64,000 nucleotides of DNA from Nocardiopsis flavescens (GCF_900141985.1 NZ_FQZK01000001.1:782003-846002); one strand, 5' to 3'; numbered from the stretch's first letter, positions 18,743 through 27,752 are shown. Translations and numbers: made by a program. The notes: generated by a model not told the origin, from the letters alone.

Positions 18743-18928
18743 TACCGGTGGAGAACCCTGCGCGGACGCCCCGGGGCCGTCGCCCGGAAGGGCGTCCGCC
18801 GGGGATCGGATCAGGGCGCCGACGGGTCCGGGGGCCGCCCGGCGCCGAACGGAGCGGCGGTGGCCGGGCGGGGTGGCCGGGGCCCGGACCGGTGCGCCGC
18901 TCCGGGCCCCGGGAGGCACGCGGCGGGG

Positions 18929-20386
18929 TCAGCGGTCGGTGAGGACCGCCAGAGGGCTCGGCCTCCCGGCGCCGCCCGCCGTGCCGGGGTCGGGGAGGCC
19001 GACCGGGCCCAGGGAGACGTTCTCGGGGTAGAGGCTGCCGAGCAGGGCCAGGACGACCAGGTCGGCGCGGCCCGCGGCGTCCACGGACACCGCGCCCGAC
19101 TGCGACCAGACCAGGCCCGGGGCGCGCAGCACCCGCCACGGGTCGGCGGTGGTGGGGGCTCCGGCAGAGGGCCCGTCGCCCACGGCCTCGGCGGCACCGC
19201 GACCGGTCGCCGCATCGCTGGGGGAGGCCGCCCCGGACGCGCCGCCGGCGGTCCCGCCATCGGGAGTGCTCCCCGGGGCCGGCCGGGAGCGGACGCCGTC
19301 CGCGCGGGCGCGGGGCCCGTCCTGCGGCGCGTCCCCGGTCCGGTGGGCGAAGCGGTGGCCGCGCAGGGCCTGGCCGAGGTCGACCCGCACCGTCTCGCCC
19401 GCACGCGTCACCTCGATGGAGGCCGTGCGGACCCCGTCCGCCGCCGGGTCCGGCACGACGCGGGCGGTGAGCGGGGCGTCCGCCGCCGGGGCGGCGGGCG
19501 GCAGCTCCTCGACGCGGGTGCGCGGGGCGGCGTGGTAGTCGGACGTCCGGGCCGTGTACGTGACGGTCCCGCCCCCGGTGAGCCGCGCTCCCCCGCCCGT
19601 GTCCGGGCGCCAGGCCAGCAGGTACCGCGGGGCCTCCCGCACCGGCAGGTCCAGGACGGCGGGCAGGGCGGTGCCGCCGCGGGCCGCGAACCCGTAGCCC
19701 TGCGGCCCCCGCCGCTCCGTGTCACCGGTGACCACGGCGCGGGCGAAGTCCACGACGGCGGCGTGCCGGACGCGGCGGACCAGCAGCTCGGTGAGGAACG
19801 CGTCGCGCGCCGGCTCGGTGTGGCGCAGTCCGGCCGGGGTGACCGCCAGCGGGACCTCCCGCCAGTTGGCGAAGGGCAGCAGCGCGTCGCGCAGCAGGAC
19901 GACCTGGTGCAGCCACTCGTTGTACAGCTGGATCGTGACGGGTCCGCCGCGGGTGACCATGAGCAGGTCCACGGCCTGCGGCGTGAGCAGGTGGCCGTGG
20001 CAGCGGCTGCGCACCGCCAGCGGGCCCGCGGGCAGCGGGATCCGCTCCGCGAGCAGCCGTTCCAGGGAGGCGGCGGCCGAGGAGGCGAGTTCGCGACCGA
20101 TCCGCTCGGCCTGCCCGGCGATCTCGCGGGCGGCCGGGGCGCCGTGGGGCCCGACGGCCAGGGGCAGGGAGGCCTCCCGGGTGTCCAGGGCGAGCGTGGC
20201 GCGGATCTGGGTCTCCAGCACCGGGCCGTCGGCCGTGGTCAGGGCGTTGTCGTCGATGACGCCCTGGAGCAGCGGCTCGACGGCGGCGAGGAACTCCCGG
20301 GCGGTCAGGGAGGTGCCGGTCCCAGGGAGGGTGTTCCAGCGGTCGCCGCCCAGGGCGGGCGGGCTCGGGACGGGTGCGGCGGTCAT
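18929..20386 (-). CDS. Protein of unknown function, 485 residues, downstream of TetR
   Basis: I do not recognise a family. Residues 1-250 look like a folded alpha-rich domain (TSLTAREFLAAVEPLLQGVI, ASLERLLAERIPLPAGPLAV, LYNEWLHQVVLLRDALLPF). A beta-rich part follows (TVTYTARTSDYH, RTASIEVTRAGETVRV), then a low-complexity Gly/Ala/Ser/Pro linker near residues 365-415, then a hydrophobic C-terminal segment (ADLVVLALLGSLYPENVSLG). No signal peptide or membrane helix is evident. It lies 92 bp downstream of the TetR gene on the same strand, and that gap holds an operator-like site resembling the one in the TetR promoter, so TetR probably represses it. Confidence 0.75.
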   Translation of the reverse strand: MTAAPVPSPPALGGDRWNTLPGTGTSLTAREFLAAVEPLLQGVIDDNALTTADGPVLETQIRATLALDTREASLPLAVGPHGAPAAREIAGQAERIGRELASSAAASLERLLAERIPLPAGPLAVRSRCHGHLLTPQAVDLLMVTRGGPVTIQLYNEWLHQVVLLRDALLPFANWREVPLAVTPAGLRHTEPARDAFLTELLVRRVRHAAVVDFARAVVTGDTERRGPQGYGFAARGGTALPAVLDLPVREAPRYLLAWRPDTGGGARLTGGGTVTYTARTSDYHAAPRTRVEELPPAAPAADAPLTARVVPDPAADGVRTASIEVTRAGETVRVDLGQALRGHRFAHRTGDAPQDGPRARADGVRSRPAPGSTPDGGTAGGASGAASPSDAATGRGAAEAVGDGPSAGAPTTADPWRVLRAPGLVWSQSGAVSVDAAGRADLVVLALLGSLYPENVSLGPVGLPDPGTAGGAGRPSPLAVLTDR

Positions 20387-20441
20387 GGGGCCTCCGGTGT
20401 CGGGCCGGGGCGCCTGGTCGCGGGCGCGGCCCGGCGCCTTT

Positions 20442-20459
20442 TCTGGATCGTTCGATACA
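20442..20459. promoter_or_regulatory. Candidate TetR operator A
   Basis: TCTGGATCGTTCGATACA lies between the TetR stop and the start of the unknown 485-aa gene. It contains ATCG-tt-CGAT and shares TCTGGATCG and CGTTC with site B in the TetR promoter, which differs mainly by an inserted ATCG. Local AT richness marks a promoter. Confidence 0.5.
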
Positions 20460-20478
20460 TTTTTCGGGCACGGGAAGA

Positions 20479-21057
20479 TCAGTCGAGGCAGGCCAGCGCG
20501 ACCTCCACGAGGGGTTCGAGGGTGCGGGGCTCGGGCGTGACCTTGGCGGCGACCAGCAGACCGTTGAGGAAGGTGACGAGGAACTCGGCCAGGGTCCGCG
20601 GATCGTGTCGCCGGGAGATCTCCCCGCGCTCGGCCGCGGCCTCCAGCACCTCGGCGAGCGCGTCGCGGCTCGCGTCCTGCACGTCGCGCACCAGGCGCCG
20701 CACGGAGGGGTCCCGCGGCAGGCGCTCGCAGGCGGCGTTGACCATCAGGCAGCCCCGGCCGCCGTCACCGGCCGCCACCCGGACCCGCCCCACGAGCATC
20801 GCGCGCACCGCGGAGCGCACGTCCGCCCCCTCCTTGAGGTCGCGCAGGGCGTCCGCCGCCAGGGTGGCGCGGTAGTGCTCCAGCGCGGCCCGGTACAGGC
20901 CGTCCTTGTCGCCGAACGCGGCGTACAGGGAGCCCTGCCCGATCCCCAGGTGCCGGGTCAGGTCGCGGACCGAGGTCGCCTCGTAGCCGCGCGCCCAGAA
21001 CAGGTCCATCGCACGGCCCACGGCCGCCTCGGTGTCGAACTCCCGCGTCCTCGCCAT
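20479..21057 (-). CDS. TetR/AcrR-family transcriptional regulator
   Basis: A 192-residue TetR repressor. The helix-turn-helix is YEATSVRDLTRHLGIGQGSLYAAFGDKDGLY in two stretches at about residues 27-57; the C-terminal ligand domain has CLMVNAACERLPRDP and EFLVTFLNGLLVAAK, resembling the YxaF/LmrA-like branch with a conserved cysteine. The ATG at 21057 is set by a promoter (TTGAAC, 17 bp, TACGGT) whose -10 ends six bases before it, indicating a leaderless transcript. Operator-like sites at 21075-21094 and 20442-20459 suggest control of itself and of the next gene. Confidence 0.92.
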   Translation of the reverse strand: MARTREFDTEAAVGRAMDLFWARGYEATSVRDLTRHLGIGQGSLYAAFGDKDGLYRAALEHYRATLAADALRDLKEGADVRSAVRAMLVGRVRVAAGDGGRGCLMVNAACERLPRDPSVRRLVRDVQDASRDALAEVLEAAAERGEISRRHDPRTLAEFLVTFLNGLLVAAKVTPEPRTLEPLVEVALACLD

Positions 21058-21063
21058 GCGGCC

Positions 21064-21094
21064 ACCGTAGCCCATCTGGATCGATCGTTCAAGA
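21064..21094 (-). promoter_or_regulatory. TetR promoter with operator B
   Basis: On the minus strand, -35 TTGAAC (21092-21087), a 17-bp spacer and -10 TACGGT (21069-21064). The spacer carries the operator-like TCTGGATCGATCGTTCAAGA (21075-21094, plus-strand reading), sharing two blocks with site A. Confidence 0.6.
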
Positions 21095-21214
21095 AAAGCC
21101 GGGCGGCGGCCCGGAGCCCGCACGGCCCCCGCGGCGGAGCCCGAAGGGGTCTGGGCAAACCGCCACGGAAAGTGCTCTGATGGTCACCCGCCGACCGGAA
21201 CAGGGAACCCGTAC

Positions 21215-22264
21215 ATGCCCCCGCAGCCCTCCCCCGGGCCGTCCGCCGCCACCGGCCGCCCCGCGCGCGTGGACACCCGCACCCTGCGCACCGACCTGCG
21301 CCACCTCCTCCTGGACGCCGCGATCGCCCTGGCGGTCACCGCGCTGATCTTCCTCCTGCTGCGCCACCGCGTCGCGGAGGGCACCTCCCAGACCCTCGCC
21401 GTGATGCCCTACCTCGCCGACGCCGACCGGTACCTGCTCTACTGGCTGTGCCAGGCGTTCGGGTGGTCCGGCCTGCTCTGGGCGTGGATCACCGTCATGC
21501 TCGGGCTGCTGCGCGCCACCGCCCCGGGGCGCTGGACCGTGGTGTCCCACGCCCGGATCGAGCGGTGGCACCGGGTCACCTCGCTCACCACCATCGGCCT
21601 GATGTTCGCGCACGCCCTCGCGTTCTTCGTCGAACTCCTGCGGGAGAACGCCGACGGGCTGGGCACCGCGGCCCTGGTGTGGTCGGCGTTCGTGGACGTG
21701 TTCGTCCCCGGGGGCTACGACTCCGGCACCGGGCGCGTGGCGATCCTGCTCGGGCTCATCGCCCTGTACCTGGCGGTCCCGCTGGGCCTGTCGTTCTACG
21801 TGCGGTCCTGGACGGGGACCCGGATGTGGCGGGTGCTGCACCGGTTCGTCGTCGCCGTGTACGCGCTCAGCGTGTGGCACACCCTGCTGTACGGCACCAA
21901 CGTCTGGTTCGACGGCTGGTTCCGCACGGCGGTGTGGGCGCTCCAGCTGCCCGTGGCGCTGCTGCTCCTGGCCCGGCTGCTGGCACCGCTGCGGCGGGAG
22001 GAGCGCCTGGCGGCGCGGGACCTGCGCGGCGCCGGCCCCCTGCTGCGCCTGGGCGGGCGCGTCACCGCGGCGGCCGGGGTGGTGGTCCTGCTGCTGGTCA
22101 CCGTCACCGGCCGGGACGGCGGCCGCACGCCCGGCGCCGGGGGCGGCGAGATGCTCGTCACGCAGCCGATGGTGTGGGGCGCGCTGGCGGTACTGCTGAC
22201 CGTCATGGGCGCGGTGGCCCTCGCGGTGCGCCGGGACCGCGCGGGGGCCGGGCGCACCGGCTGA
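21215..22264 (+). CDS. Ferric-reductase-like transmembrane protein
   Basis: A 349-residue protein with about eight hydrophobic segments, resembling the ferric reductase-like transmembrane domain (FRD) that binds two hemes. Histidines sit in the expected places within membrane helices: ERWHRVTSLTTIGLMFAHAL and WRVLHRFVVAVYALSVWHTL. The FAD/NAD domain of full-length ferric reductases is absent, so this is a membrane-only form that needs an electron partner. The PepSY membrane protein follows after 98 bp on the same strand, which suggests a joint role in metal reduction or respiratory electron transfer. Confidence 0.8.
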   Translation: MPPQPSPGPSAATGRPARVDTRTLRTDLRHLLLDAAIALAVTALIFLLLRHRVAEGTSQTLAVMPYLADADRYLLYWLCQAFGWSGLLWAWITVMLGLLRATAPGRWTVVSHARIERWHRVTSLTTIGLMFAHALAFFVELLRENADGLGTAALVWSAFVDVFVPGGYDSGTGRVAILLGLIALYLAVPLGLSFYVRSWTGTRMWRVLHRFVVAVYALSVWHTLLYGTNVWFDGWFRTAVWALQLPVALLLLARLLAPLRREERLAARDLRGAGPLLRLGGRVTAAAGVVVLLLVTVTGRDGGRTPGAGGGEMLVTQPMVWGALAVLLTVMGAVALAVRRDRAGAGRTG

Positions 22265-22362
22265 GGAACCGCCGGGAACCGGGGCGGGGGCGCGGACGAC
22301 CACAGGGAGAGAACACCCGTCCCCGGGCATGGAGTCCCGGCGCCCCGGAGGAGAACCGACAC

Positions 22363-23829
22363 GTGGAACCGAGACCCGACGCCCCCGCACCGGACCGCGC
22401 CCGGCCCGCACGGCGCGGCGGCTGGACCGCCCTGCGCCCGCTCGTGCTGCGCCTGCACTTCTACGCCGGGGTGTTCGTCGCGCCGTTCATCCTGGTGGCC
22501 GCCCTGTCGGGGCTGCTGTACGTGTGGACGCCCCAGCTCGAACAGGCCGTGCACGCCGAGCAGCTGCACGTCGAACCGGGCGGGGAGCCCCTGCCCCTGC
22601 ACGAGCAGGTGCGCGTCGCCCGGGCGGAGCTGCCGGGCGCCGAGCCCGACGCGGTGCGCCCGGCCACCGGGGAGCGCGACTCCACGCGGGTGCTCTTCGA
22701 CCTGCCCGGGTCCGCGGAGAGCCACCGGATGACGGTCTTCGTCGACCCCTACCGCGGCGAGGTGCTGGGGGTGATGGAGACCTACGGCACCAGCGGCGCG
22801 CTGCCGGTGCGGACCTGGGTCGACACGCTGCACCGGAACCTGCACCTGGGCGACGCCGGCCGCCTGTACAGCGAACTCGCGGCGAGCTGGCTGTGGGCGG
22901 TCGCCCTGGGCGGGTCCGCCCTGTGGGCGTCGGCGGCGCTGCGGCGCCGGCGCGCGGGCGGGCCCGGGGCGGCCCGCCGCCTGCTGGTGCCCGGGGCGGG
23001 CACCTCCCCCGGCCGCTCCCGGTCGGTGTCGGTGCACGGCGCGACAGGGCTGTGGCTGCTGGTGGGGCTGCTGTTCCTGTCCGCCACGGGCATGACGTGG
23101 TCGCAGTACGCCGGGGACAACATCGCCGACCTGAGGGAACGGCTGGCCTGGACCACCCCCGCCGTCTCGGTCGAGACGCCGAACGCGACGCCGGGCGTGG
23201 ACGCGGGCATCGACACCGTCCTGGCGAGCGCCCGGGAGGCGGGCCTGGACGGGCTGGTCGAAGTCTCCTTCCCCGGGGACCCGGCGGCGCCGTACACGGT
23301 GACCCAGGTGGACCGGTCCTGGCCGACCAGCGTGGACGCGGCGGCCGTGGCCGCCGACACCGGGGAGGTGGTGGACGTGGTCCGCTTCTCCGACTACCCG
23401 CTGATGGCCAAGCTGAGCCGCTGGGGCATCGACGCGCACATGGGGGTGCTGTTCGGGGTGCCCAACCAGGTCGTGCTGACCGCGGTGGCCGCGGGGCTGG
23501 TCGGGGTGGTCGTGTGGGGGTACCGGATGTGGTGGCAGCGGCGGCCGACGCGGAGCCGCGCCCTGGGCGCGGGGCGCCCCTACCCGCGCGGGTCCTTCCG
23601 GGACCTGGCATGGCCGTGGCGGGCCGGGGTGGTCGCCGTCCTGGCGGCGGTGGGCTGGGCGGTGCCGCTGCTGGGGGTGTCACTGGCCGCGTTCCTGGCG
23701 GTGGACGCCCTGCTGGGGTGGCGGGAGCGCCGGCGGGACCGCTCCGGTCCCGCGGGGCCGTCCCCGGCGGCGGACGCGGAGGCGGCCCGCGCGGAGGACG
23801 AACACGGCAGGGCCCCCGCCTCGGCCTGA
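22363..23829 (+). CDS. PepSY-associated transmembrane protein
   Basis: A 488-residue PepSY-TM family protein. The N-terminal helix LRLHFYAGVFVAPFILVAALSG has the family pattern, followed by an extracytoplasmic PepSY-like part, a pair HRNLHLGDAGRLYSELAASW, a helix LWLLVGLLFLSATGMTW, a second PepSY-like stretch ending HMGVLFGVPNQVVLTAVAAG, and terminal helices. Such proteins are often linked to iron-siderophore or flavin electron transfer. The GTG start follows a CGGAGGAG ribosome site. It is in a likely two-gene operon with the ferric-reductase-like gene; a strong hairpin follows its stop. Confidence 0.87.
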   Translation: MEPRPDAPAPDRARPARRGGWTALRPLVLRLHFYAGVFVAPFILVAALSGLLYVWTPQLEQAVHAEQLHVEPGGEPLPLHEQVRVARAELPGAEPDAVRPATGERDSTRVLFDLPGSAESHRMTVFVDPYRGEVLGVMETYGTSGALPVRTWVDTLHRNLHLGDAGRLYSELAASWLWAVALGGSALWASAALRRRRAGGPGAARRLLVPGAGTSPGRSRSVSVHGATGLWLLVGLLFLSATGMTWSQYAGDNIADLRERLAWTTPAVSVETPNATPGVDAGIDTVLASAREAGLDGLVEVSFPGDPAAPYTVTQVDRSWPTSVDAAAVAADTGEVVDVVRFSDYPLMAKLSRWGIDAHMGVLFGVPNQVVLTAVAAGLVGVVVWGYRMWWQRRPTRSRALGAGRPYPRGSFRDLAWPWRAGVVAVLAAVGWAVPLLGVSLAAFLAVDALLGWRERRRDRSGPAGPSPAADAEAARAEDEHGRAPASA

Positions 23830-23836
23830 GGCTCCC

Positions 23837-23865
23837 CCTCCCCGGCCCGCCCCGGGCCGGGGAGG
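23837..23865 (+). terminator. Hairpin terminator after the PepSY gene
   Basis: A 12-bp perfect stem, CCTCCCCGGCCC (23837-23848) with GGGCCGGGGAGG (23854-23865) and a 5-base loop, eight bases after the stop codon. The following sequence to 24131 shows no gene. Confidence 0.75.
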
Positions 23866-24131
23866 CGCCGGGCGGGGGCGCCGGGTCGGCCGTCCGCCGG
23901 GCGAAGCACCGTCGCCGTTCCCGGCGGAGCCGGGCGAAGGCGCCCCGCCTCCCCGCCCACCGCAGAGCAGGCGGGGCGGCCGACCGGGCAGGCGGCCGGA
24001 GGCGGGCGGGTGCCGGTACGGGCAGGTACGCCCCCGCCCCGCCGCAGTGCGAGCAGGTCGGCCGACCGGGCGGGCGGGACGGAGGCGCACGGGCACCGGC
24101 ACGGGACGGCGCGTCCCCACCCGCGAAGAAG

Positions 24132-24198
24132 GGACCGCGCCGCCGGGAGCGGCGCGGTCCCCCGCGCGGCCGTCCCCGTCCGGGCGGGGGACGGCCGC
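24132..24198 (-). terminator. Two tandem hairpins ending the copper operon
   Basis: Stem 1: GGACCGCGCCG (24132-24142) with CGGCGCGGTCC (24150-24160). Stem 2: GCGGCCGTCCCC (24166-24177) with GGGGACGGCCGC (24187-24198). Both are perfect and lie directly after the stop of the PCuAC gene on the minus strand. Confidence 0.7.
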
Positions 24199-24203
24199 GG
24201 GTC

Positions 24204-24767
24204 TCAGTGGTGGCCCCCGTGGTCGGTCGCGGGCGCGCTCCCGGCCGCCATGGGCTCCACCGGGGCGGTGAACGCCGCCTCGCGCCCGCCGTCGAAGGTG
24301 AGCACCACCTCCACCGCGTCCCCGACCTCCAGGGGATCGGGCAGGTCGTTGAGCATGATGTGGTAGCCGCCGTCCACCAGAGCGGTCGCCCCTCCCCCCG
24401 CCACCGGGATCTCCTCCACCACCCGCATCCGGGACGCCCCCGACTCCGTGGTCTCGGTGCTGCACAGGTCCGCGTCGGGCGAGGCGTCGGTGCTCACGTC
24501 CGTGATCAGCGCGTCCTCGGCGGAGGCGTTGTCCACCTCCAGGTAGAGCACCGCCACCCGCGGGTTGGCGGGCTCGGGCACCCACGCCCCCGAGACCTCC
24601 AGGTCCCCGGCCGCGGCGTGGCCGCGCGCGGGCTCCGCGGGAGCGGCACCGACCGGGGGTCCGGCGGCGGCGGTCCCGCAGGCGGTGGCGGACAGCAGGA
24701 CGGCGGCCAGGGCGGCGGCCGGGGCCGCGCGGGCGGCGCGGTGGCGCGGGGCGCGTGGGAGCGGCAT
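24204..24767 (-). CDS. PCuAC-type copper chaperone lipoprotein
   Basis: A 187-residue exported copper(I) chaperone of the PCu(A)C/DUF461 family. A lipoprotein signal ends in LSATAC (lipid Cys30). The metal site aligns with the family pattern H-x10-M-x21-H-x-M, but the first histidine is replaced: C102, M114, H136 and M138 (GGYHIML). The C-terminus is His-rich (DHGGHH). It is the last gene of the cluster sigma-Sco-DyP-PCuAC, an arrangement like the Sco/ECuC/DtpA copper system of streptomycetes that feeds copper to extracytoplasmic enzymes. There is 128 bp between it and the DyP gene. Confidence 0.88.
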   Translation of the reverse strand: MPLPRAPRHRAARAAPAAALAAVLLSATACGTAAAGPPVGAAPAEPARGHAAAGDLEVSGAWVPEPANPRVAVLYLEVDNASAEDALITDVSTDASPDADLCSTETTESGASRMRVVEEIPVAGGGATALVDGGYHIMLNDLPDPLEVGDAVEVVLTFDGGREAAFTAPVEPMAAGSAPATDHGGHH

Positions 24768-24895
24768 GGTGTTCGCGGTCTCCTCGTGGTCGTGGTGGCG
24801 GTCGGCGCGGTCGTGTCCGCGGACCGGGGCGGGCGCGCGGGTGCCCGCTACGGGAGTCGTCCCCGGGGCGCGCCCGGTTCCCGGCGGCGCGGCCC

Positions 24896-26155
24896 TCATC
24901 CGCCGAGCAGGTCGTGGGCGGTCCACGGCCCCTCCTCCCGGGCCGGCGGGACGGCGAACAGCGCGCTGCCCTCGTGGCGGACGAACGGGCCGAGGGCGTC
25001 CCCGCCCTCGTCCAGGGCCCGCTGCACGGGGGTGAACCCCGCGCGCGGGTCGGCCTGCCAGGCGGTGAAGACCAGCCCGGCCCGGCGCTCTCCCCCGGCG
25101 TCCCAGCCCAGGTCGTAGGAGAACCCGCGGCGCAGCATCCGGGCGCCCAGGGTGTTCTCCGGCGAGGCCAGCCGGATGTGGGCGTCCCGGGGGATGACCG
25201 GGTCGCCGTCGTCCCCGGCGGCGGACAGGTCGGCGAGGTCGTCCGGGGCCGCGCCGCCCAGGGGAGCCCCGTCGGACAGGCGGCGCCCGACGGCGGCCTC
25301 CCGGTCGGCGGGGTCCAGGGCGAACCAGTCGTCGAGCAGCATCCGGATGCGGCGGACGACGAGGTAGGTGCCGCCGTCCATCCAGCCCAGCGGGCCCGCG
25401 GGGTGCGCGGCCAGCACCTGGGGCCCGAACACGGCGTCGGAGGGGTGCGGGTTGACGGTGCCGTCGATCTGCCCCATGAGGTTGCGCGGGGTGGCCGCGG
25501 GATCGCGGGCCGCGGCGGCGGAGCGCTGGAAGCCCGGCAGCGACCAGCGCACCCGAACGTCGGCGGCGACCGCCCCCAGCAGATGGCCCACCGCGGAGGA
25601 CAGCACGAGCGGGTCCTCGGCGCCGACGTGCAGCAGCAGGTCGCCGCCGCACCACTCCGGTTCCAGCCGGTCCGAGGCGAACGCGGGCAGGTCCTCCAGC
25701 TGCGGGGGCCTGCGGTCGGCCAGTCCCGCGCGGGTGAGCAGGGAGGGCCCCAGCCCCAGGGTCACCCCCAGCGAGGCCGGGAGCAGCCCCCGGCTGGGGG
25801 CGCCCTCGACCAGGTCGGCCAGCCCGTGTCCGTGCAGGTCCCGGGCCTGGCGGCTCCAGGTCCGCAGCACCCGGCGGGCGGCCTCGCGCACGCCGTCCCC
25901 CTCCTCGCCGCGCAGGTCCACGGCGATGAGGTGGACCTGCGCGGGCGTGGGGGCCAGCAGTGCCGGGGGCAGCCCCTCCCGGGCCCCCGCCCGTCCCCGG
26001 GCGGGGGCGAGCGCGGAGTCGGGCTCCGCACGGGCCCCGGCCGCGGCGTGCCCGGCGGCGGCCCCGGTGGCCAGGCCGGTGAGCCCGGCCGCCCCGGCGG
26101 CGGCCAGCAGGCCCCGCCGGGAGGGGCCGGACGCGGCGTCGGTACGGCGTCTCAC
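24896..26155 (-). CDS. Tat-exported dye-decolourising heme peroxidase (DyP, EfeB/DtpA-like)
   Basis: A 419-residue DyP peroxidase. A twin-arginine signal is seen (SRRGLLAAAG at residues 12-21). The family motif GxxDG is GQIDG near residue 230, with the catalytic Asp, and the proximal heme histidine lies in DAHIRLASPENTLGARM near residue 325; MLRRGFSYD follows as expected. It would be exported folded with heme and oxidise substrates with peroxide. The GTG start overlaps the Sco stop codon (GTGA). In streptomycetes the homologue DtpA works with Sco and ECuC in GlxA copper-oxidase-dependent morphogenesis; glxA is not in this window. Confidence 0.92.
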   Translation of the reverse strand: MRRRTDAASGPSRRGLLAAAGAAGLTGLATGAAAGHAAAGARAEPDSALAPARGRAGAREGLPPALLAPTPAQVHLIAVDLRGEEGDGVREAARRVLRTWSRQARDLHGHGLADLVEGAPSRGLLPASLGVTLGLGPSLLTRAGLADRRPPQLEDLPAFASDRLEPEWCGGDLLLHVGAEDPLVLSSAVGHLLGAVAADVRVRWSLPGFQRSAAAARDPAATPRNLMGQIDGTVNPHPSDAVFGPQVLAAHPAGPLGWMDGGTYLVVRRIRMLLDDWFALDPADREAAVGRRLSDGAPLGGAAPDDLADLSAAGDDGDPVIPRDAHIRLASPENTLGARMLRRGFSYDLGWDAGGERRAGLVFTAWQADPRAGFTPVQRALDEGGDALGPFVRHEGSALFAVPPAREEGPWTAHDLLGG

Positions 26156-26778
26156 AGCAGCGTGTCCGCGAGCGCGGGCAGCAGGGCGGCGATCTGCTCC
26201 GCCTCGGTGCCCTCGTCGAACATGCCCGCCGCCTCGCCGCCGGGCAGCAGGACGACGATGCGCCCGCCGTGCGTGACCAGGTACTCCCCCTCGGCCTCCT
26301 GCGGCGGGTCGATGGGGATGCCGTAGTCGCGCGCGGCCTCGACGGTGGCGTCGATGTCCCCGCGCACCCCCTGGAAGGAGGGGTCGAACCGGTCCAGCCA
26401 GGAGCGCAGCTGCTCGTCGGTGTCGCGGGCCGGGTCGGTGCTCACCATGACGACGTCGTAGGCATCGGCCGCCCCTTCCGCCTGCCCCAGGGCGAGGTCG
26501 ATCTCGGCCATGGTCATGGGGCACACGTCGGGGCAGCTGGTGTAGCCGAAGAAGAGCAGGGTGAGCCGGTCCTCGGCGGCGTCGGTGAAGGACCACGGGT
26601 CTCCCTCGACCGTGGTCAGCCCGATGCCGGAGGCGGCCATGGGGTCGTCGGACAGGTCGAGGTAGTACTCCTCGGCCTCGGCGACGGGGTCGGCGGCCGT
26701 GCAGCCGACCGCCAGGGCGAGGGCGGCGGCGCCGGTCAGGGCCGCGAGGGCGCGCACGGGGCGCGGGCGGGTGGTCAT
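26152..26778 (-). CDS. SCO1/SenC family copper-binding lipoprotein
   Basis: A 208-residue thioredoxin-fold Sco protein that carries copper to extracytoplasmic cuproenzymes such as cytochrome oxidase CuA. Copper ligands are C82 and C86 (SCPDVCP) and H170 (LVTHGG). The lipobox ALAVGC places lipid Cys26. The gene overlaps the DyP gene by four bases and lies downstream of the ECF sigma gene (about 125 bp gap). Confidence 0.93.
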   Translation of the reverse strand: MTTRPRPVRALAALTGAAALALAVGCTAADPVAEAEEYYLDLSDDPMAASGIGLTTVEGDPWSFTDAAEDRLTLLFFGYTSCPDVCPMTMAEIDLALGQAEGAADAYDVVMVSTDPARDTDEQLRSWLDRFDPSFQGVRGDIDATVEAARDYGIPIDPPQEAEGEYLVTHGGRIVVLLPGGEAAGMFDEGTEAEQIAALLPALADTLL

Positions 26779-26903
26779 CGGTTCTCGTCACTCCGGGTCG
26801 TGGCCCGGCCGCGGTCGGCCGGGCGTGTCTGGGGGGTCTGAAGGGGCGGGGGCGGGCCGCGCCCCGGGGGCCGGGACGGGGCAGGGCCCCGGCGCGGGCC
26901 GGG

Positions 26904-27500
26904 TCAGGCGACCTCGCGGAGCATCCGCGCCAGGTCGCGGCGGCCGCGTGCCACCCGGGAGCGGACCGTGCCGATCGGCACGCCGGTGGCCAGGGCCGCC
27001 TCCGCGTAGGGCACCCCCTGGAGCTGGGTGAGGACGAAGGCCGTCCTGCGGTCCTCGGGGAGGGCGTCCAGCAGGTCCAGCAGGGCGAGGTACTCGTCGA
27101 ACCTGCCGGGCTCGGCCAGGGTCGCCGACCCCGCCCACGCGTCCACCGGGTCGTGGCGCGGGGTGCGGTTGCGGGCGCGGTAGCGGTCGGCCACGGTGTG
27201 GCGGGCCACGGAGAACAGCCAGGCGCGCACCGGGGCGCGCCCGGCGTAGCGGCCCAGGCCGCGCAGGGCGCGCGAGAAGGTCTCCTGGGTCAGGTCGTCG
27301 ACCCACGCCGGGTCGACCCGGCGGGCGATGAACCGCGCCACGTCGTCGCGGGTGAGCGCGAAGAGGGAGTCGAGCGCCTCGCCGGTTCCGGACCGGGCGC
27401 GCAGGGCCAGCACGGTCAGTTCGCCGTGCCCGCCCGGGTCGGGCCGGTCCTCGGATGCCGGGGCGCCGTCTGCGGGGAGGGCCTCACGGAGGGAGATCAT
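26904..27500 (-). CDS. ECF-type RNA polymerase sigma factor
   Basis: A 198-residue sigma-70 family ECF factor. Region 2 contains FALTRDDVARFIARRVDPAW and VDDLTQETFSRALRGLGRY, and region 4 contains LPEDRRTAFVLTQLQGVPY, then EAALATGVPIGTVRSRVAR. The ATG at 27500 is chosen at the start of the natural N-terminus; an upstream in-frame extension is Pro/Arg-rich and unlikely. No classical anti-sigma gene is adjacent, but the membrane protein at 27753-28328 precedes it on the same strand and could have that role. It probably controls the Sco/DyP/PCuAC genes. Confidence 0.9.
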   Translation of the reverse strand: MISLREALPADGAPASEDRPDPGGHGELTVLALRARSGTGEALDSLFALTRDDVARFIARRVDPAWVDDLTQETFSRALRGLGRYAGRAPVRAWLFSVARHTVADRYRARNRTPRHDPVDAWAGSATLAEPGRFDEYLALLDLLDALPEDRRTAFVLTQLQGVPYAEAALATGVPIGTVRSRVARGRRDLARMLREVA

Positions 27501-27752
27501 GTCCGTTCTTTCTGTCGCCGTCCGCGCGCTCGCCGGGCCGGGGTACGGCCCGGGCGCGCGCACTCGTCGAGGGGGCGGCCGATCGGACGGCACGCCCCCG
27601 CGGAGGGGAGGGAAAGAGGCCTGGACGGCGTTCGGCGCCCCCCGGCACGGCGGTGCGGGTGCACGGGTGCGGGCGGGCGGTGCGGCGGGGACCGGGTCAC
27701 GGCGCGAAGGGCCGCGCTCCGGCCCCGCCGGGCACGGGGCGAACGCGGTGTC

